Source of the DNA: Micavibrio sp.
Lineage (GTDB): Bacteria > Pseudomonadota > Alphaproteobacteria > Micavibrionales > Micavibrionaceae
Reading direction: 5' to 3'
NCBI GenBank assembly: GCA_026989265.1
Contig: JALSJP010000016.1
Location: forward strand, 1-64,000
DNA: 64,000 bases
Part shown: positions 50,276 through 60,041 of the stretch, in pieces
How the letters are laid out: every line of letters starts with the position of its first letter
How positions within the stretch are numbered: position 1 is the stretch's first letter
Position numbers and translations under genes: made by a program
The notes under the pieces: generated by a model
Told to the model about the DNA's origin: nothing
Seen by the model: the letters and a program-made list of their open reading frames with translations, nothing else
Databases searched by the model: none

Positions 50276-50929
50276 TTGCTAAATTATAAATTAATTTTAT
50301 CCCTAAGCGTTGTCACAACATTATCTATATCAACGCCAGCGCTAGCTTTTCAAAGCTCCGCCCCGCATATTGATAAGAGCCAAAGCTTCATATATGTTAA
50401 TAATTCATCCCTCAAAGATGACGCACATGAATTTATATCTGACCTAATGAGTGAAGGCATAAGCACTTTAGAGAATAAAAATATGTCAGAAGAAAAACGT
50501 CAAAAGAAATTCAGTGATTTATTGCATAACAATTTTGATATGAAAACAATTGCCCGCTTTTCTTTAGGCAAATATTGGCGCACAAGCACAAAGCCTGAGC
50601 AAAAAGAATATCTAAAATTATTTGAAGATATGATAGTTGGAGTATATTCAAGGCGCTTTAGTAATTATGACGGTCAAAAAATTGAAGTCACTGAAGCTCG
50701 CGCCGAAGGTAAAGCAGATATAATTGTTTCCTCTGTTATTATTCCCGAAACAGGCTCTAAAATCGATGTTGACTGGCGCGTTCGCAAAAAGAAAAACGGG
50801 CAACTTAAAGTTATCGATATAATAGTAGAGGGCGTTAGCATGTCAATGACTCAGCGCTCTGACTTTTCCTCAGTAATACAGCGCGGCGGCGGTAAAATCG
50901 AGGTTTTGCTAGCGCATTTAAGACCTTGA
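50276..50929 (+). CDS. mlaC: MlaC-like periplasmic phospholipid shuttle
   Basis: The periplasmic partner that carries phospholipid between MlaA and the inner-membrane MlaFEDB complex. The 217-aa protein has a signal peptide (helix about residues 6-24, ending PALA). The Tol-tolerance-2 type domain follows: FSDLLHNNFDMKTIARFSLG (about 80-100), EYLKLFEDMIVGVYSRRFSN, DVDWRVRKKKNGQLKVIDII and VEGVSMSMTQRSDFSSVIQR. It starts at TTG 50276 after AGAGGAA. It is convergent with the third DotA-like gene, 10 bp between stops. Confidence 0.92.
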   Translation: MLNYKLILSLSVVTTLSISTPALAFQSSAPHIDKSQSFIYVNNSSLKDDAHEFISDLMSEGISTLENKNMSEEKRQKKFSDLLHNNFDMKTIARFSLGKYWRTSTKPEQKEYLKLFEDMIVGVYSRRFSNYDGQKIEVTEARAEGKADIIVSSVIIPETGSKIDVDWRVRKKKNGQLKVIDIIVEGVSMSMTQRSDFSSVIQRGGGKIEVLLAHLRP

Positions 50930-50939
50930 AATTTAGGTC

Positions 50940-53921
50940 TTACTTATAGCTTGTCTGCATAAGTGCATGTTCCATCTCTCTGCCATCTGACGTACCTTTA
51001 ATACGCGCAACCATCTGCGTTACTTGTGCATTCGTCATTTGGGTGGCTCTATACATCTTACCTGATAACTCGCCCGCAGGATCACCAGAATTCTCGCGGA
51101 ATGTACTAACTGTTACCCCCATCCAGCGCATGATATTATTAGGAATCTCATCAATAAGCTTAAAGCATGATAAGCCAATCATATATACTAACATAGCGTA
51201 GATGGCGGTATAAAACAGCTCATCAAGCGGGCTACGCCAATATCCCATTGTAGATCCACCTCCCGTCAGTGCCGCAGAAGATGTAAATATTTCAGCGTTC
51301 ATATCATAACCAGTAGCAGTTAATGTTAGAATATGAAAAACCTCATGCAGAACATTCACCAGAGCAGCGAACAAAGATATGCTTATCAAAAACCCAAATA
51401 TAATTAATGTTGGTCTTAAGAAAATCTCAAAAAGCAGGAAATATCCATTTGTCGCCAAAGGTCCGGGCAGCCCTTCCCCATCAATCTTAATATGCGCAAG
51501 CGCCCATAGAGGCATAGCGACAACAGCTTCAAATATACTCTTAATCCACCCACCAAAAGCAAAGAAGAAATAGATAAATGGCATAAATGGCAAAACATAG
51601 AACAGCATAAACCCAATAGAAAGCATGATCAAACTAAATTGAACAAGAAACCCGCCTATTGCAACGGCAAGCTGCCCCGCTGCATTATCATCTAGAATTT
51701 GACCAATACCTTGCCCAACAACGCCAAGAAATAAATTTCTTATAGACGCATCAACCATAGTTTTTCCAGCATAACTAAGCATTGCCAAAGGATGCACACC
51801 ATCATTTTCTAATATATTCAGCAACCCTTGTGTCCCAAATACCGTATTAATAATATCTATTATCGCATTTTTAGATGACCTTGTATGAACACTTTCCTGA
51901 ACGGATGACGTGCGCCAAAAATTATAATCATTATAAAGAATTGCTGCAATATATTGATCACCAGGGCGAGGCAAACTTGCAAGCTGACCACTTTGCAGCC
52001 TAGGGTTAAAACGATCAACATATGAGAAATTACCATCATTTGCCTTATGCTGGTCTGCTATTTGCTCCATAACCTTAGGATATTTAAAGGGGTTTGGTAA
52101 ATTATTAATAGCCGAGGCATTTATACCATTTATTTCTGCAATTTTATTATACCAAAGGGCAGCCCCAGCCCAGCCACGCTCTCTTATCTGCGCGGGCATA
52201 AGAAGATTCTGATCAGCTGCCGTATTTTGCAGAGAAGCCTCTATATTGTTATGTATGTTAGTGCTTATAGTTGAATAGCTCCCCCAATCAATAACCTCAC
52301 CAGAAATATAATATTTGTTTGCTGAATTAAATCTCTCAAAAGCTGACCTAGCTGCCTGCGTATTTAACCAATTTGTAGCAGATATATAACCAAAATTAGA
52401 TGGAGGGCCGCCTGATGTGACTGTATATGGCGTCCCAACACATGAATGATCTAAGTCATAAGGCAAAACAGATCTAACCATACAGCGAGACGTAATATCA
52501 ATCATTGGGTGAACATCAGTAAGGTACTCTTTAATAGATAAGTAGTAATTTTCCTGAATACCAAAATTTGATCCCGAGCCAATTACATGTTGGTCCATGG
52601 ATGTTATCTCAAATTTTATTTCACCGCATGTAGGATCAACATAGCCCATTTCAGAGCTATACGAGCCTAATGGATTATTCAATATATCAGTTCCAACTCC
52701 GGGGGGGTTACGATGCCCAAATCTCAATACTACAGTATCATATCTTGAAAACTCTACCGCCCTAGAAAAATCTGTTGTTAGAAAATCAAGGTGATTATCC
52801 GTTGTCCCGCCCATTCCAGCCATTCCACCAGAAGAAGTAGAGCCATCAGCAAGCCTAATGGCATCAGTATTGCTATTATTTTCTCTAACTATATAAGGCA
52901 GGACATCAATTCCATTGATAATTTTTTCTGCATACATACACATGCGCGCGACATGCATAAATTGCGTTAATCCACCAACCTCGGGCACATTACCAAAGGC
53001 GAGCATAGATTGCTCCTTTCCAAGGAATTCGCTAACAGCAGTGGTTGAATCATCATTAAACCTAAGCCAAGCATTGGTCGCCATGTTAGAGCCAAATTTT
53101 GCAACCGAAAAAACGATCATCTGCGCTACGTTAATACCTGCATTATTACCAGAAGTGCTAATAGGGGCAATAAGTGCAAAAAACACAATAAGCCGCGGAA
53201 CAAACCACGCTTTATTAAAACGCTGACCAAACGGCGTGCCCGTTGTAACTGTCTCACCAATAATCGCTATAACGAAATAAATAATGATTAACCCAGCAAT
53301 AAATGCAATCCCCATAGTATAGAAATGCAGCATTTTATGTAATGCAATATGCATAGGCAGCGGATAAGATGTAGGTGATGGAATGGTATTTTGAGGAGAC
53401 GACATATCTAAACATGGGGTAGATAAATCAGATATGCATGAATTAAAAAACCCATTCACATTTCCAGAACCAGACATATATTTAATACCAAAAACATTAT
53501 CCAGCACAATAAATGCAATATCTTGGGATGAATTATGCCCAGTAGGAGTTGTAAGAAACATACTAGAAAATGTGCTCGCCATGACAGGGCTCATCACAAC
53601 AGAAACAATCAATAGCACAATTTGCAAAACAACAAGGGCTAGACCCATTAAAATTGTAAAATACAAAATAATTTGATCGATATTTTCTTTTTTAAATACA
53701 AGATTATTACCTGCCTCTGCTACAACATGCCTTATACTATATCGTCCAAAATTATTAGATTTAAGATATTCATGCCCAGCAGGAAGCAATCCAACATTAT
53801 GATATATAACCGCAATCAAGCTTGCTAGAAAAGAAAACCCAGAGCCAACAAAGCTTTGCACCCTAGGTATAATACCCGGTAACACGCTATATCGTACAAT
53901 TCTTTTCTTAGTTATGGCCAT
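50940..53921 (-). CDS. DotA/TraY family membrane protein, third of three
   Basis: A 993-aa integral membrane protein of the type IVB secretion / IncI conjugation family. The N-terminal block has LLPAGHEYLKSNNFGRYSIR and HVVAEAGNNLVFKKENIDQI, then a long helix (about residues 84-115). A membrane block at about 210-255 includes TVTTGTPFGQRFNKAWFVPR. The variable central region has an aromatic motif RGWAGAALWYNKIAEINGIN. The C-terminal membrane block (about 755-930) holds FAFGGWIKSIFEAVVAMPLW, ALAHIKIDGEGLPG and ELFYTAIYAMLVYMIGLSCF with DEIPNNIMRWMG. Last gene of the minus-strand triplet, 25 bp after the second. It lacks the Gly/Ala-rich tail of the other two. DotA is an inner-membrane channel component in Legionella; the role here is inferred. 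Confidence 0.87.
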   Translation of the reverse strand: MAITKKRIVRYSVLPGIIPRVQSFVGSGFSFLASLIAVIYHNVGLLPAGHEYLKSNNFGRYSIRHVVAEAGNNLVFKKENIDQIILYFTILMGLALVVLQIVLLIVSVVMSPVMASTFSSMFLTTPTGHNSSQDIAFIVLDNVFGIKYMSGSGNVNGFFNSCISDLSTPCLDMSSPQNTIPSPTSYPLPMHIALHKMLHFYTMGIAFIAGLIIIYFVIAIIGETVTTGTPFGQRFNKAWFVPRLIVFFALIAPISTSGNNAGINVAQMIVFSVAKFGSNMATNAWLRFNDDSTTAVSEFLGKEQSMLAFGNVPEVGGLTQFMHVARMCMYAEKIINGIDVLPYIVRENNSNTDAIRLADGSTSSGGMAGMGGTTDNHLDFLTTDFSRAVEFSRYDTVVLRFGHRNPPGVGTDILNNPLGSYSSEMGYVDPTCGEIKFEITSMDQHVIGSGSNFGIQENYYLSIKEYLTDVHPMIDITSRCMVRSVLPYDLDHSCVGTPYTVTSGGPPSNFGYISATNWLNTQAARSAFERFNSANKYYISGEVIDWGSYSTISTNIHNNIEASLQNTAADQNLLMPAQIRERGWAGAALWYNKIAEINGINASAINNLPNPFKYPKVMEQIADQHKANDGNFSYVDRFNPRLQSGQLASLPRPGDQYIAAILYNDYNFWRTSSVQESVHTRSSKNAIIDIINTVFGTQGLLNILENDGVHPLAMLSYAGKTMVDASIRNLFLGVVGQGIGQILDDNAAGQLAVAIGGFLVQFSLIMLSIGFMLFYVLPFMPFIYFFFAFGGWIKSIFEAVVAMPLWALAHIKIDGEGLPGPLATNGYFLLFEIFLRPTLIIFGFLISISLFAALVNVLHEVFHILTLTATGYDMNAEIFTSSAALTGGGSTMGYWRSPLDELFYTAIYAMLVYMIGLSCFKLIDEIPNNIMRWMGVTVSTFRENSGDPAGELSGKMYRATQMTNAQVTQMVARIKGTSDGREMEHALMQTSYK

Positions 53922-53946
53922 AAGCTCTTTTCTTAATATTAGTTAT

Positions 53947-56814
53947 TTACTTGCCAACAGCGCCAGCGCCTTGAACACCAGACTGAAGCCCGCCACCAAT
54001 TTTAGACAAGGCTTGCTGTGATCCTATTGTTGATCTTGAAACCAAGCCTTCGGCTGGGTTTTCACGTTGATCCCCAAATGTTGCAACGCTTTGCCCCATC
54101 CATCTCAAGATATTATTCGGGATTTCATCTATCAACTTAAATGACGACATACCTATTAGGTAAACTATAATTGCATAAATAACCGTGAAGAAAAATTGGT
54201 CGATTTTTGATTTAGAATATTGCAATACACTAGATGTCGTAGCAGGGTCTAACTCCGTAGCCATGTCAAAACCACTAACATTATTAGTAACAGTTCCAAA
54301 TATAACATTTAAAACACTAACCAATGCCGAGAATATAGAAATACTTGCCAATAACCCAAATACAATAAGTATAGGTCTTAAGAACACCTCAAATATCAAG
54401 AAATAACCATTTATTGCCGCGCTACCAGGCAGACCATGCCCATCAATCCTAATATGAGCTAATGCCCAAAGTGGAGCGCCAACCATTGCCTCGAATATTC
54501 CTTTTATCCAACCACCAACAGCAAAGAAAAAATAGATAAATGGCAAAAAAGGTATGACATAGAACAAAACAAACCCAACGGTTAGACCCATCATCGCAAT
54601 AGATACAAAGAAGCTACCGGAGACAACGCCCAAAGAAGTAGCAACCCCCGAGGCAGCAAACACAGAAGACATGGCTGCATATCCAAGAGAGTTAACCGCG
54701 CTATCAACCAAAGATTTTCCAATCCCCACCAACATAGCCAAAGGATGCGCATTCGGATTTCGGCGCATATCATACAAACCATTAAGCCCTAATAATGATG
54801 ATATAGCATCAAGAATAGCATTGCCCGTTGGCTCTTCTTGGGTTAAGCCACTGGCAGACCACTCAACATCTGCCTTATATAAAGTTGTGGCAAACTCCAT
54901 GCCTTGCGAACCCTTAAGAAGGTTGGACATATCTCCAACACCTGAAACTTGCGGCTTGAACTGCTCTTTCTCATCCACCGTTTTGTCATATTTATTCTTA
55001 AGAGAACCAACCTGCTCTTGTATCTTGGGGTATTTTACAATCGATGGAACGGCAAATGCCGCCGCCATAAACGAGCCATTCATCTCTGCCACCCTATTAT
55101 ACCAAAGCCCTGCGGCAGCCCAGCCCTTACTATATAAAATCGGCAAATCAGCCTGAACACTGTCACTTAATCTAGTGCTACTGCCCTGAGTTTGCGCCGC
55201 ACTTTCAAGCACAAGCGAAAGATACTCTGAAACACCATCATTAATATCTTGAACATATGCCGCATCAAGCATAACCGAATGAGCCGTTTCAGCCACAAGA
55301 CCTTTGGTAGAGCGATTAGCAATTTCCCTATGGCGTTGAGCAAAGGCTGGGGTTTCAGCAGGGTTAGGAGGATTAGGGGACAACGCAGCAAATCCAGGGA
55401 ACCATAAGAGTTTAATAATGTCATAATAAGCCTCTTGCACCTCTAATATCCCAGGCTCACCAGTCCCTGATGGTCTAGGGTCAGTCAAGGCTAAATTTAT
55501 TTTACCACAAGCAGGGTAAACTTCATTCTTGCTTTTAGAATTATCCGCAGGATTTTTTGTTCCAAAAACGAAACCAACACTTGTAAATTCTGGATCAATG
55601 CCAGCTATCAAATCATCATAAAATGTTGTTGTCGTTATAAGTAGAGTATTATTAGTTATTTCTGAATGTTTCTTCCATATGGCATACATTTCAACCTTGT
55701 AGTCATCAGGCAAAGCGCCCACGTTATTAACCCCATCACCATCATCGTCCTCCGCAAGCCATTTTTGATGCTCATAAAAATCATTAATAACCTTACAAAC
55801 ACGCGCCACATACATAAATTTTGTTAACTTACCCAAATCGGGTGTATTCGGAACAGTTATAAGATTCTGGGATGCGCCCAAATAGCTATCAGTTAATGTA
55901 GTATTAAACATGCGCCAGCCATTAGATGCAAATGCCGACCCATATTTAGCAGCGTATAAAACCACATATTGAGAAGAATTAAGCCCAATATTAAGTGGCA
56001 TCAAGAGCCCAAACGCCACAACAATACGAAGGGGAACCCATGTTTTGTTAAAACGCTTACCAAATGGAGTGCCAGTCTGAGCTGTTTCAGCCAAAATTGT
56101 AACAATAAAATATGACGTAATAACAACAGCAATAACCAACAAACCATTACTATATACTTTAAATAATTCATGCATACCAAGATGATATGGGAATGGAAAA
56201 TTATTATATGCGCTAGAGGAAAGTGGGCCAAACTGCCCTGCCAAACTGCCAGAAACAGTTGTTAATCCTAGATCAGTATCAGTTATAGGGCCAGTGTTGC
56301 CCTGACAATTTGTAGCAGAACCAACGCATGATTCAAAAAATCCCATAGAGCTGATACTTGGGTGTGGAACGCCAAAGACCATATCAAGCATCATAGATGC
56401 CAAATCATGTTGTCTATATGCAGGATCAACCGTAAAAAATCCAGCCCAGTTAGTTGGCATTGCCGCCAATGCTGGCTGAAAAAACACAAACGCACCCAAA
56501 GACAAAATCTGCACTAAAAATATAATAAGCCCAAGCAAAACAGCAACAAACAAAATTATTTGATCAATATTCTTAAGGCTAAACTTTATATTGCTAGCAG
56601 CCTCAAAAACCACATGCCTTATGCCATAGCGCCCCATATTCGATTGGCTTAAATATGGGTGATGGCGAGGCAAAAGCCCAACCATTTGATAAACAGTTGC
56701 GATAAAGAAAGGAATATAATGAAATCCGCTCATAAACAGGCTGTGAAACCTGCTACCGATTTCAGGCATAATTGCATAACGGAATACACCCTTTGGCATT
56801 AATAATCCAAACAT
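53947..56814 (-). CDS. DotA/TraY family membrane protein, second of three
   Basis: 955 aa, the middle gene of the triplet. It shares with its neighbours LLPRHHPYLSQSNMGRYGIR plus HVVFEAASNIKFSLKNIDQI at the N-terminus, the second block ETAQTGTPFGKRFNKTWVPL (about residues 245-265) with QYVVLYAAKYGSAFASNGWR, the central KGWAAAGLWYNRVAEMNGSF, and NAHPLAMLVGIGKSLVDSAV. The C-terminal block is FAVGGWIKGIFEAMVGAPLW, ALAHIRIDGHGLPGS and FFFTVIYAIIVYLIGMSSFK with DEIPNNILRWMG. About eight hydrophobic segments are visible, at least two more than 25 residues long. The tail is Gly-rich (GGGLQSGVQGAGAVGK). Spacing of 38 bp from the first and 25 bp to the third gene implies one operon. Confidence 0.87.
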   Translation of the reverse strand: MFGLLMPKGVFRYAIMPEIGSRFHSLFMSGFHYIPFFIATVYQMVGLLPRHHPYLSQSNMGRYGIRHVVFEAASNIKFSLKNIDQIILFVAVLLGLIIFLVQILSLGAFVFFQPALAAMPTNWAGFFTVDPAYRQHDLASMMLDMVFGVPHPSISSMGFFESCVGSATNCQGNTGPITDTDLGLTTVSGSLAGQFGPLSSSAYNNFPFPYHLGMHELFKVYSNGLLVIAVVITSYFIVTILAETAQTGTPFGKRFNKTWVPLRIVVAFGLLMPLNIGLNSSQYVVLYAAKYGSAFASNGWRMFNTTLTDSYLGASQNLITVPNTPDLGKLTKFMYVARVCKVINDFYEHQKWLAEDDDGDGVNNVGALPDDYKVEMYAIWKKHSEITNNTLLITTTTFYDDLIAGIDPEFTSVGFVFGTKNPADNSKSKNEVYPACGKINLALTDPRPSGTGEPGILEVQEAYYDIIKLLWFPGFAALSPNPPNPAETPAFAQRHREIANRSTKGLVAETAHSVMLDAAYVQDINDGVSEYLSLVLESAAQTQGSSTRLSDSVQADLPILYSKGWAAAGLWYNRVAEMNGSFMAAAFAVPSIVKYPKIQEQVGSLKNKYDKTVDEKEQFKPQVSGVGDMSNLLKGSQGMEFATTLYKADVEWSASGLTQEEPTGNAILDAISSLLGLNGLYDMRRNPNAHPLAMLVGIGKSLVDSAVNSLGYAAMSSVFAASGVATSLGVVSGSFFVSIAMMGLTVGFVLFYVIPFLPFIYFFFAVGGWIKGIFEAMVGAPLWALAHIRIDGHGLPGSAAINGYFLIFEVFLRPILIVFGLLASISIFSALVSVLNVIFGTVTNNVSGFDMATELDPATTSSVLQYSKSKIDQFFFTVIYAIIVYLIGMSSFKLIDEIPNNILRWMGQSVATFGDQRENPAEGLVSRSTIGSQQALSKIGGGLQSGVQGAGAVGK

Positions 56815-56852
56815 TAAACCTCTCTTTTTTTACTCTTAAAAACCATATTATA

Positions 56853-59800
56853 TTATGTCCCCATGTTACCACTAGGAGGCATTTTTGCAGCCGCGCTAGG
56901 CGCTGAATCCGAAGTAGAATTCCTAATAGTAGTCCCCAAACTACTACCTGCTCCACTGCCAAGACCCTTAACCGCGCCCGCCGCTTGATTACCAATAGTC
57001 ATACCGCCCATCGCGGCATAACGACTTAAGGAATCCACATTATCTTGATTAATATCACCGAATGAAGTAACTCCAGATCCTGCCCAACGTAATATGTTAT
57101 CAGGGATTTTATCAATCAACTTAAACGAAGCCAAAGCCATCATATAACAAACAATTGTATAAATCACAGTGAAGAAAAACTGGTCAATAACGCTACGCTG
57201 GAACCTTGAATCATCGGCATTATTCATGCCCAATATATCATTACCTGTTGGTGTATGCCCAGAAGTATTAGATACTACCAAATCCCACAACAAGTTCAAA
57301 ACCCTAACCTGCGTTGAGAAAATAATAACAGCCGCGACCAAACCAACCACTGTTAGAATCGGTCTTATAAATATATCCAAAATCAAGAAATACCCATTTT
57401 GCGCCGCCTCACCTGGCAAGCCGTCGCCGTCTATTCTCAGATGTGCAAGCGCCCATAATGGAACGCCGACCATTGCCTCGAATATAGCTTTAATCCAGCT
57501 AGCCACAGCAAAATAGAAATAAACAAATGGCATAAACGGCAATATATAATATAAAACAAATCCAGCGGTAAGCCCCATAAATGCGGTGGAAAGAAGAACA
57601 TCACTCGCCGCGTTTAAAACAGCGGCAGATTTATCATATCCACCCATTGCCTTAGCCATACCACCAAGAAATGCAGAGCCAGTAGATCCCGCCAAGTTTG
57701 TAACAGCAGAATCAACCAAACCTTTACCAACCATAACAAGCTGCGCTAAAGGATGAAGGTGAGCATTAGATGTCCGCATAGCAGCCAAACCACCAGTTCC
57801 CATCAAGCGATTAAGTGCTTCCATAAATATATTCTTGCTGGTCTTACGAGTTGCAATATCAAAGTTTTTATCATCTGAATTCCAAAAATCATAAACTTTT
57901 GAAAGTGGTTTAGCCACTTCTGACAAAGGCTCACCTATTTTAATTGCAGATGGACCTGCGCTACTAGACTGCGCCTTAACAGTAGGATCGAATCTTTTGT
58001 TATGTTCAATAGATTCGTTTTGCTTCTTTTTCTCAGCATAGACCTGCTCCATCGCCAAAGGATATCTATCCATAAGAGGTATTGCGGCAACCGCGCTAAT
58101 CCACCCGCCATTAACTTCTGCAATTTTATTATACCAAACACCTGCACCACCCCAGCCATATTCCATAATATCCGAGCTCATACCCCCATAAACAGAGTTG
58201 TTCACATAATCACTCCACGCTTCCCGAATCGCAACTTTAAGCTTAGTTTGATATTTAACTATAACATCCTGCCTCCAATCCACTGGCTTCCAATCACCAG
58301 CCTCACAAGCCGCACTACTTCCATAAAACCCAGGTACCCCAGAACCAACACCAGAAGCGGTAGTGTTAGCGCAAAACCCAGAGCTACGGAATGTATTTTT
58401 ACCCATTGACATTTCAACATATGATCTTGCAAATTGGCGCATAGACTCATCATCAAACCAAAGCTCCAAAATCAGATTGTAATAAAACTTTAACATAGCA
58501 TCTGATCCACCGCGCGAAGGAGTGGCATTTGAGCCGCCAGGATCCCTAAGGTCAACAACAGGTATTCTTATATCACCACAAAAAGCCTTCACATTGCCCG
58601 TTTCTTTTCGATAGAGAAAATCGTCAGCACTATTATTCCAGCCAAACTCACCGAAGCGAATAACAATATCACTAGCAAAATAAAAGCCCAGCGCATCCAT
58701 GTGGGTAACATTTGTGTTGTCATAAATATGTTGGTATTTATTTGTATAGCCTATTATAGGGGAACCTCCAATAGCTCCATTTACCATACCTGCTTCTACA
58801 TTTTTGACAAAATAAGGCATCACTCTAAAGCCAGAGAAGGTTGATGCATCTGTATAATTAGCATCATAAGCAGCGTAATTAGGTAAGCTAGGTATAGCTT
58901 GATTTGGTTTTCCCGCAAACATTCTATGATATGTGTAGGCACAAGCATGAACGAGGCTCATCGCCTCAACAACTGTAGTAATATCAGGGGCTTCAGGAAT
59001 AGCGAGCATAGTATGACTCTCACCTGCTGGATTTGCACCACCAGAGGCAAATGTAGAATGACCAGCTATCCCATCGTTAAATTGCTTCCACCCCGTTGTA
59101 GCAAAGCTTGATCCATACTTAGCAGCATATAAAACAAGATACTGCCCTGAACCTAGACCATGACCCACAGGCATCAGTAAGCCTAGCGCAACAACAAGGC
59201 GAACAGGAACCCATACATTTTGAAACCTCTCACCAAATGGAGTGCCGCTTGTTGCCGTTTCAAATATAATAACAACCACAAAATATAGGAAAATCAAAAC
59301 AGCAATAGAAAGCAGCGCCGTTGAGTAAAACTGAAACAAACCATGTAAAGCTGTATGATATGGCAATGGTATAACCGCTGCCCCAGTGGCTGGTCCCGCC
59401 ACACCCCAATCTATTCCAGTTGCATAAGCCGTGCAATTTGCAACAGTAAATGATGAACAAAAAATACCAGGAACACCAAAAACTTGGTCTAGCAAATTAT
59501 ATGCTATGTCTTCACTAGGGTCTAGCGTGTCAAACCACGAAAAAGCCATAGCAGGCGATATAATAATCGCATATATAAAAACAAGAAATTGCGCTAACAG
59601 CATCAAAACGCCAGCTAACATCGCAAAATATATAAATATTTGATCTATATTCTTGATTGAAAACTTTAAATTTCTAGATGCCTCCACAATAACATGACGT
59701 ACACCAAAACGACCTATATTTTCAGGTGATAAATATGGATGCGTCGCAGGAAGCAACCGCGCCATAAAATAAATATGCGCCATTAAAAATGCAATATAAG

Positions 59801-59891
59801 AAAAACTTGAAGAAAATAAGTTCTTTACCCGAGGCACTATGCGCGGCATTGTCGCATAAACCAAAACATCTCTTTTTTTAATATCAAGCAC
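56853..59891 (-). CDS. DotA/TraY family membrane protein, first of three
   Basis: 1012 aa, promoter-proximal gene of the triplet. It starts at GTG 59891 (MLDIKKRDVLVYATMPRIVP) behind GGGTAG. N-terminal block: LLPATHPYLSPENIGRFGVR and HVIVEASRNLKFSIKNIDQI, then a long hydrophobic stretch (about residues 84-115). The second membrane block (about 190-245) ends at ETATSGTPFGERFQNVWVPV. The central domain (about 280-750) has several Cys and the motif YGWGGAGVWYNKIAEVNGGW. The C-terminal block includes FAVASWIKAIFEAMVGVPLW, ALAHLRIDGDGLPGE and FFFTVIYTIVCYMMALASFK with DKIPDNILRWAG. The tail is rich in Gly, Ala and Ser. It is close in size to Legionella DotA and larger than TraY. Confidence 0.88.
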   Translation of the reverse strand: MLDIKKRDVLVYATMPRIVPRVKNLFSSSFSYIAFLMAHIYFMARLLPATHPYLSPENIGRFGVRHVIVEASRNLKFSIKNIDQIFIYFAMLAGVLMLLAQFLVFIYAIIISPAMAFSWFDTLDPSEDIAYNLLDQVFGVPGIFCSSFTVANCTAYATGIDWGVAGPATGAAVIPLPYHTALHGLFQFYSTALLSIAVLIFLYFVVVIIFETATSGTPFGERFQNVWVPVRLVVALGLLMPVGHGLGSGQYLVLYAAKYGSSFATTGWKQFNDGIAGHSTFASGGANPAGESHTMLAIPEAPDITTVVEAMSLVHACAYTYHRMFAGKPNQAIPSLPNYAAYDANYTDASTFSGFRVMPYFVKNVEAGMVNGAIGGSPIIGYTNKYQHIYDNTNVTHMDALGFYFASDIVIRFGEFGWNNSADDFLYRKETGNVKAFCGDIRIPVVDLRDPGGSNATPSRGGSDAMLKFYYNLILELWFDDESMRQFARSYVEMSMGKNTFRSSGFCANTTASGVGSGVPGFYGSSAACEAGDWKPVDWRQDVIVKYQTKLKVAIREAWSDYVNNSVYGGMSSDIMEYGWGGAGVWYNKIAEVNGGWISAVAAIPLMDRYPLAMEQVYAEKKKQNESIEHNKRFDPTVKAQSSSAGPSAIKIGEPLSEVAKPLSKVYDFWNSDDKNFDIATRKTSKNIFMEALNRLMGTGGLAAMRTSNAHLHPLAQLVMVGKGLVDSAVTNLAGSTGSAFLGGMAKAMGGYDKSAAVLNAASDVLLSTAFMGLTAGFVLYYILPFMPFVYFYFAVASWIKAIFEAMVGVPLWALAHLRIDGDGLPGEAAQNGYFLILDIFIRPILTVVGLVAAVIIFSTQVRVLNLLWDLVVSNTSGHTPTGNDILGMNNADDSRFQRSVIDQFFFTVIYTIVCYMMALASFKLIDKIPDNILRWAGSGVTSFGDINQDNVDSLSRYAAMGGMTIGNQAAGAVKGLGSGAGSSLGTTIRNSTSDSAPSAAAKMPPSGNMGT

Positions 59892-60041
59892 TATAGCTAC
59901 CCATCACCTAATTAAAATTTAACTAACTCGTATAAATAACGAATTTTAGATAAAATATTATTAATGATAGCATTCTTTTCATGAAAGATGCGAACTTTTA
60001 TGACATATTTTTGACATTATTTAACATACCGCGCGAAAAAC

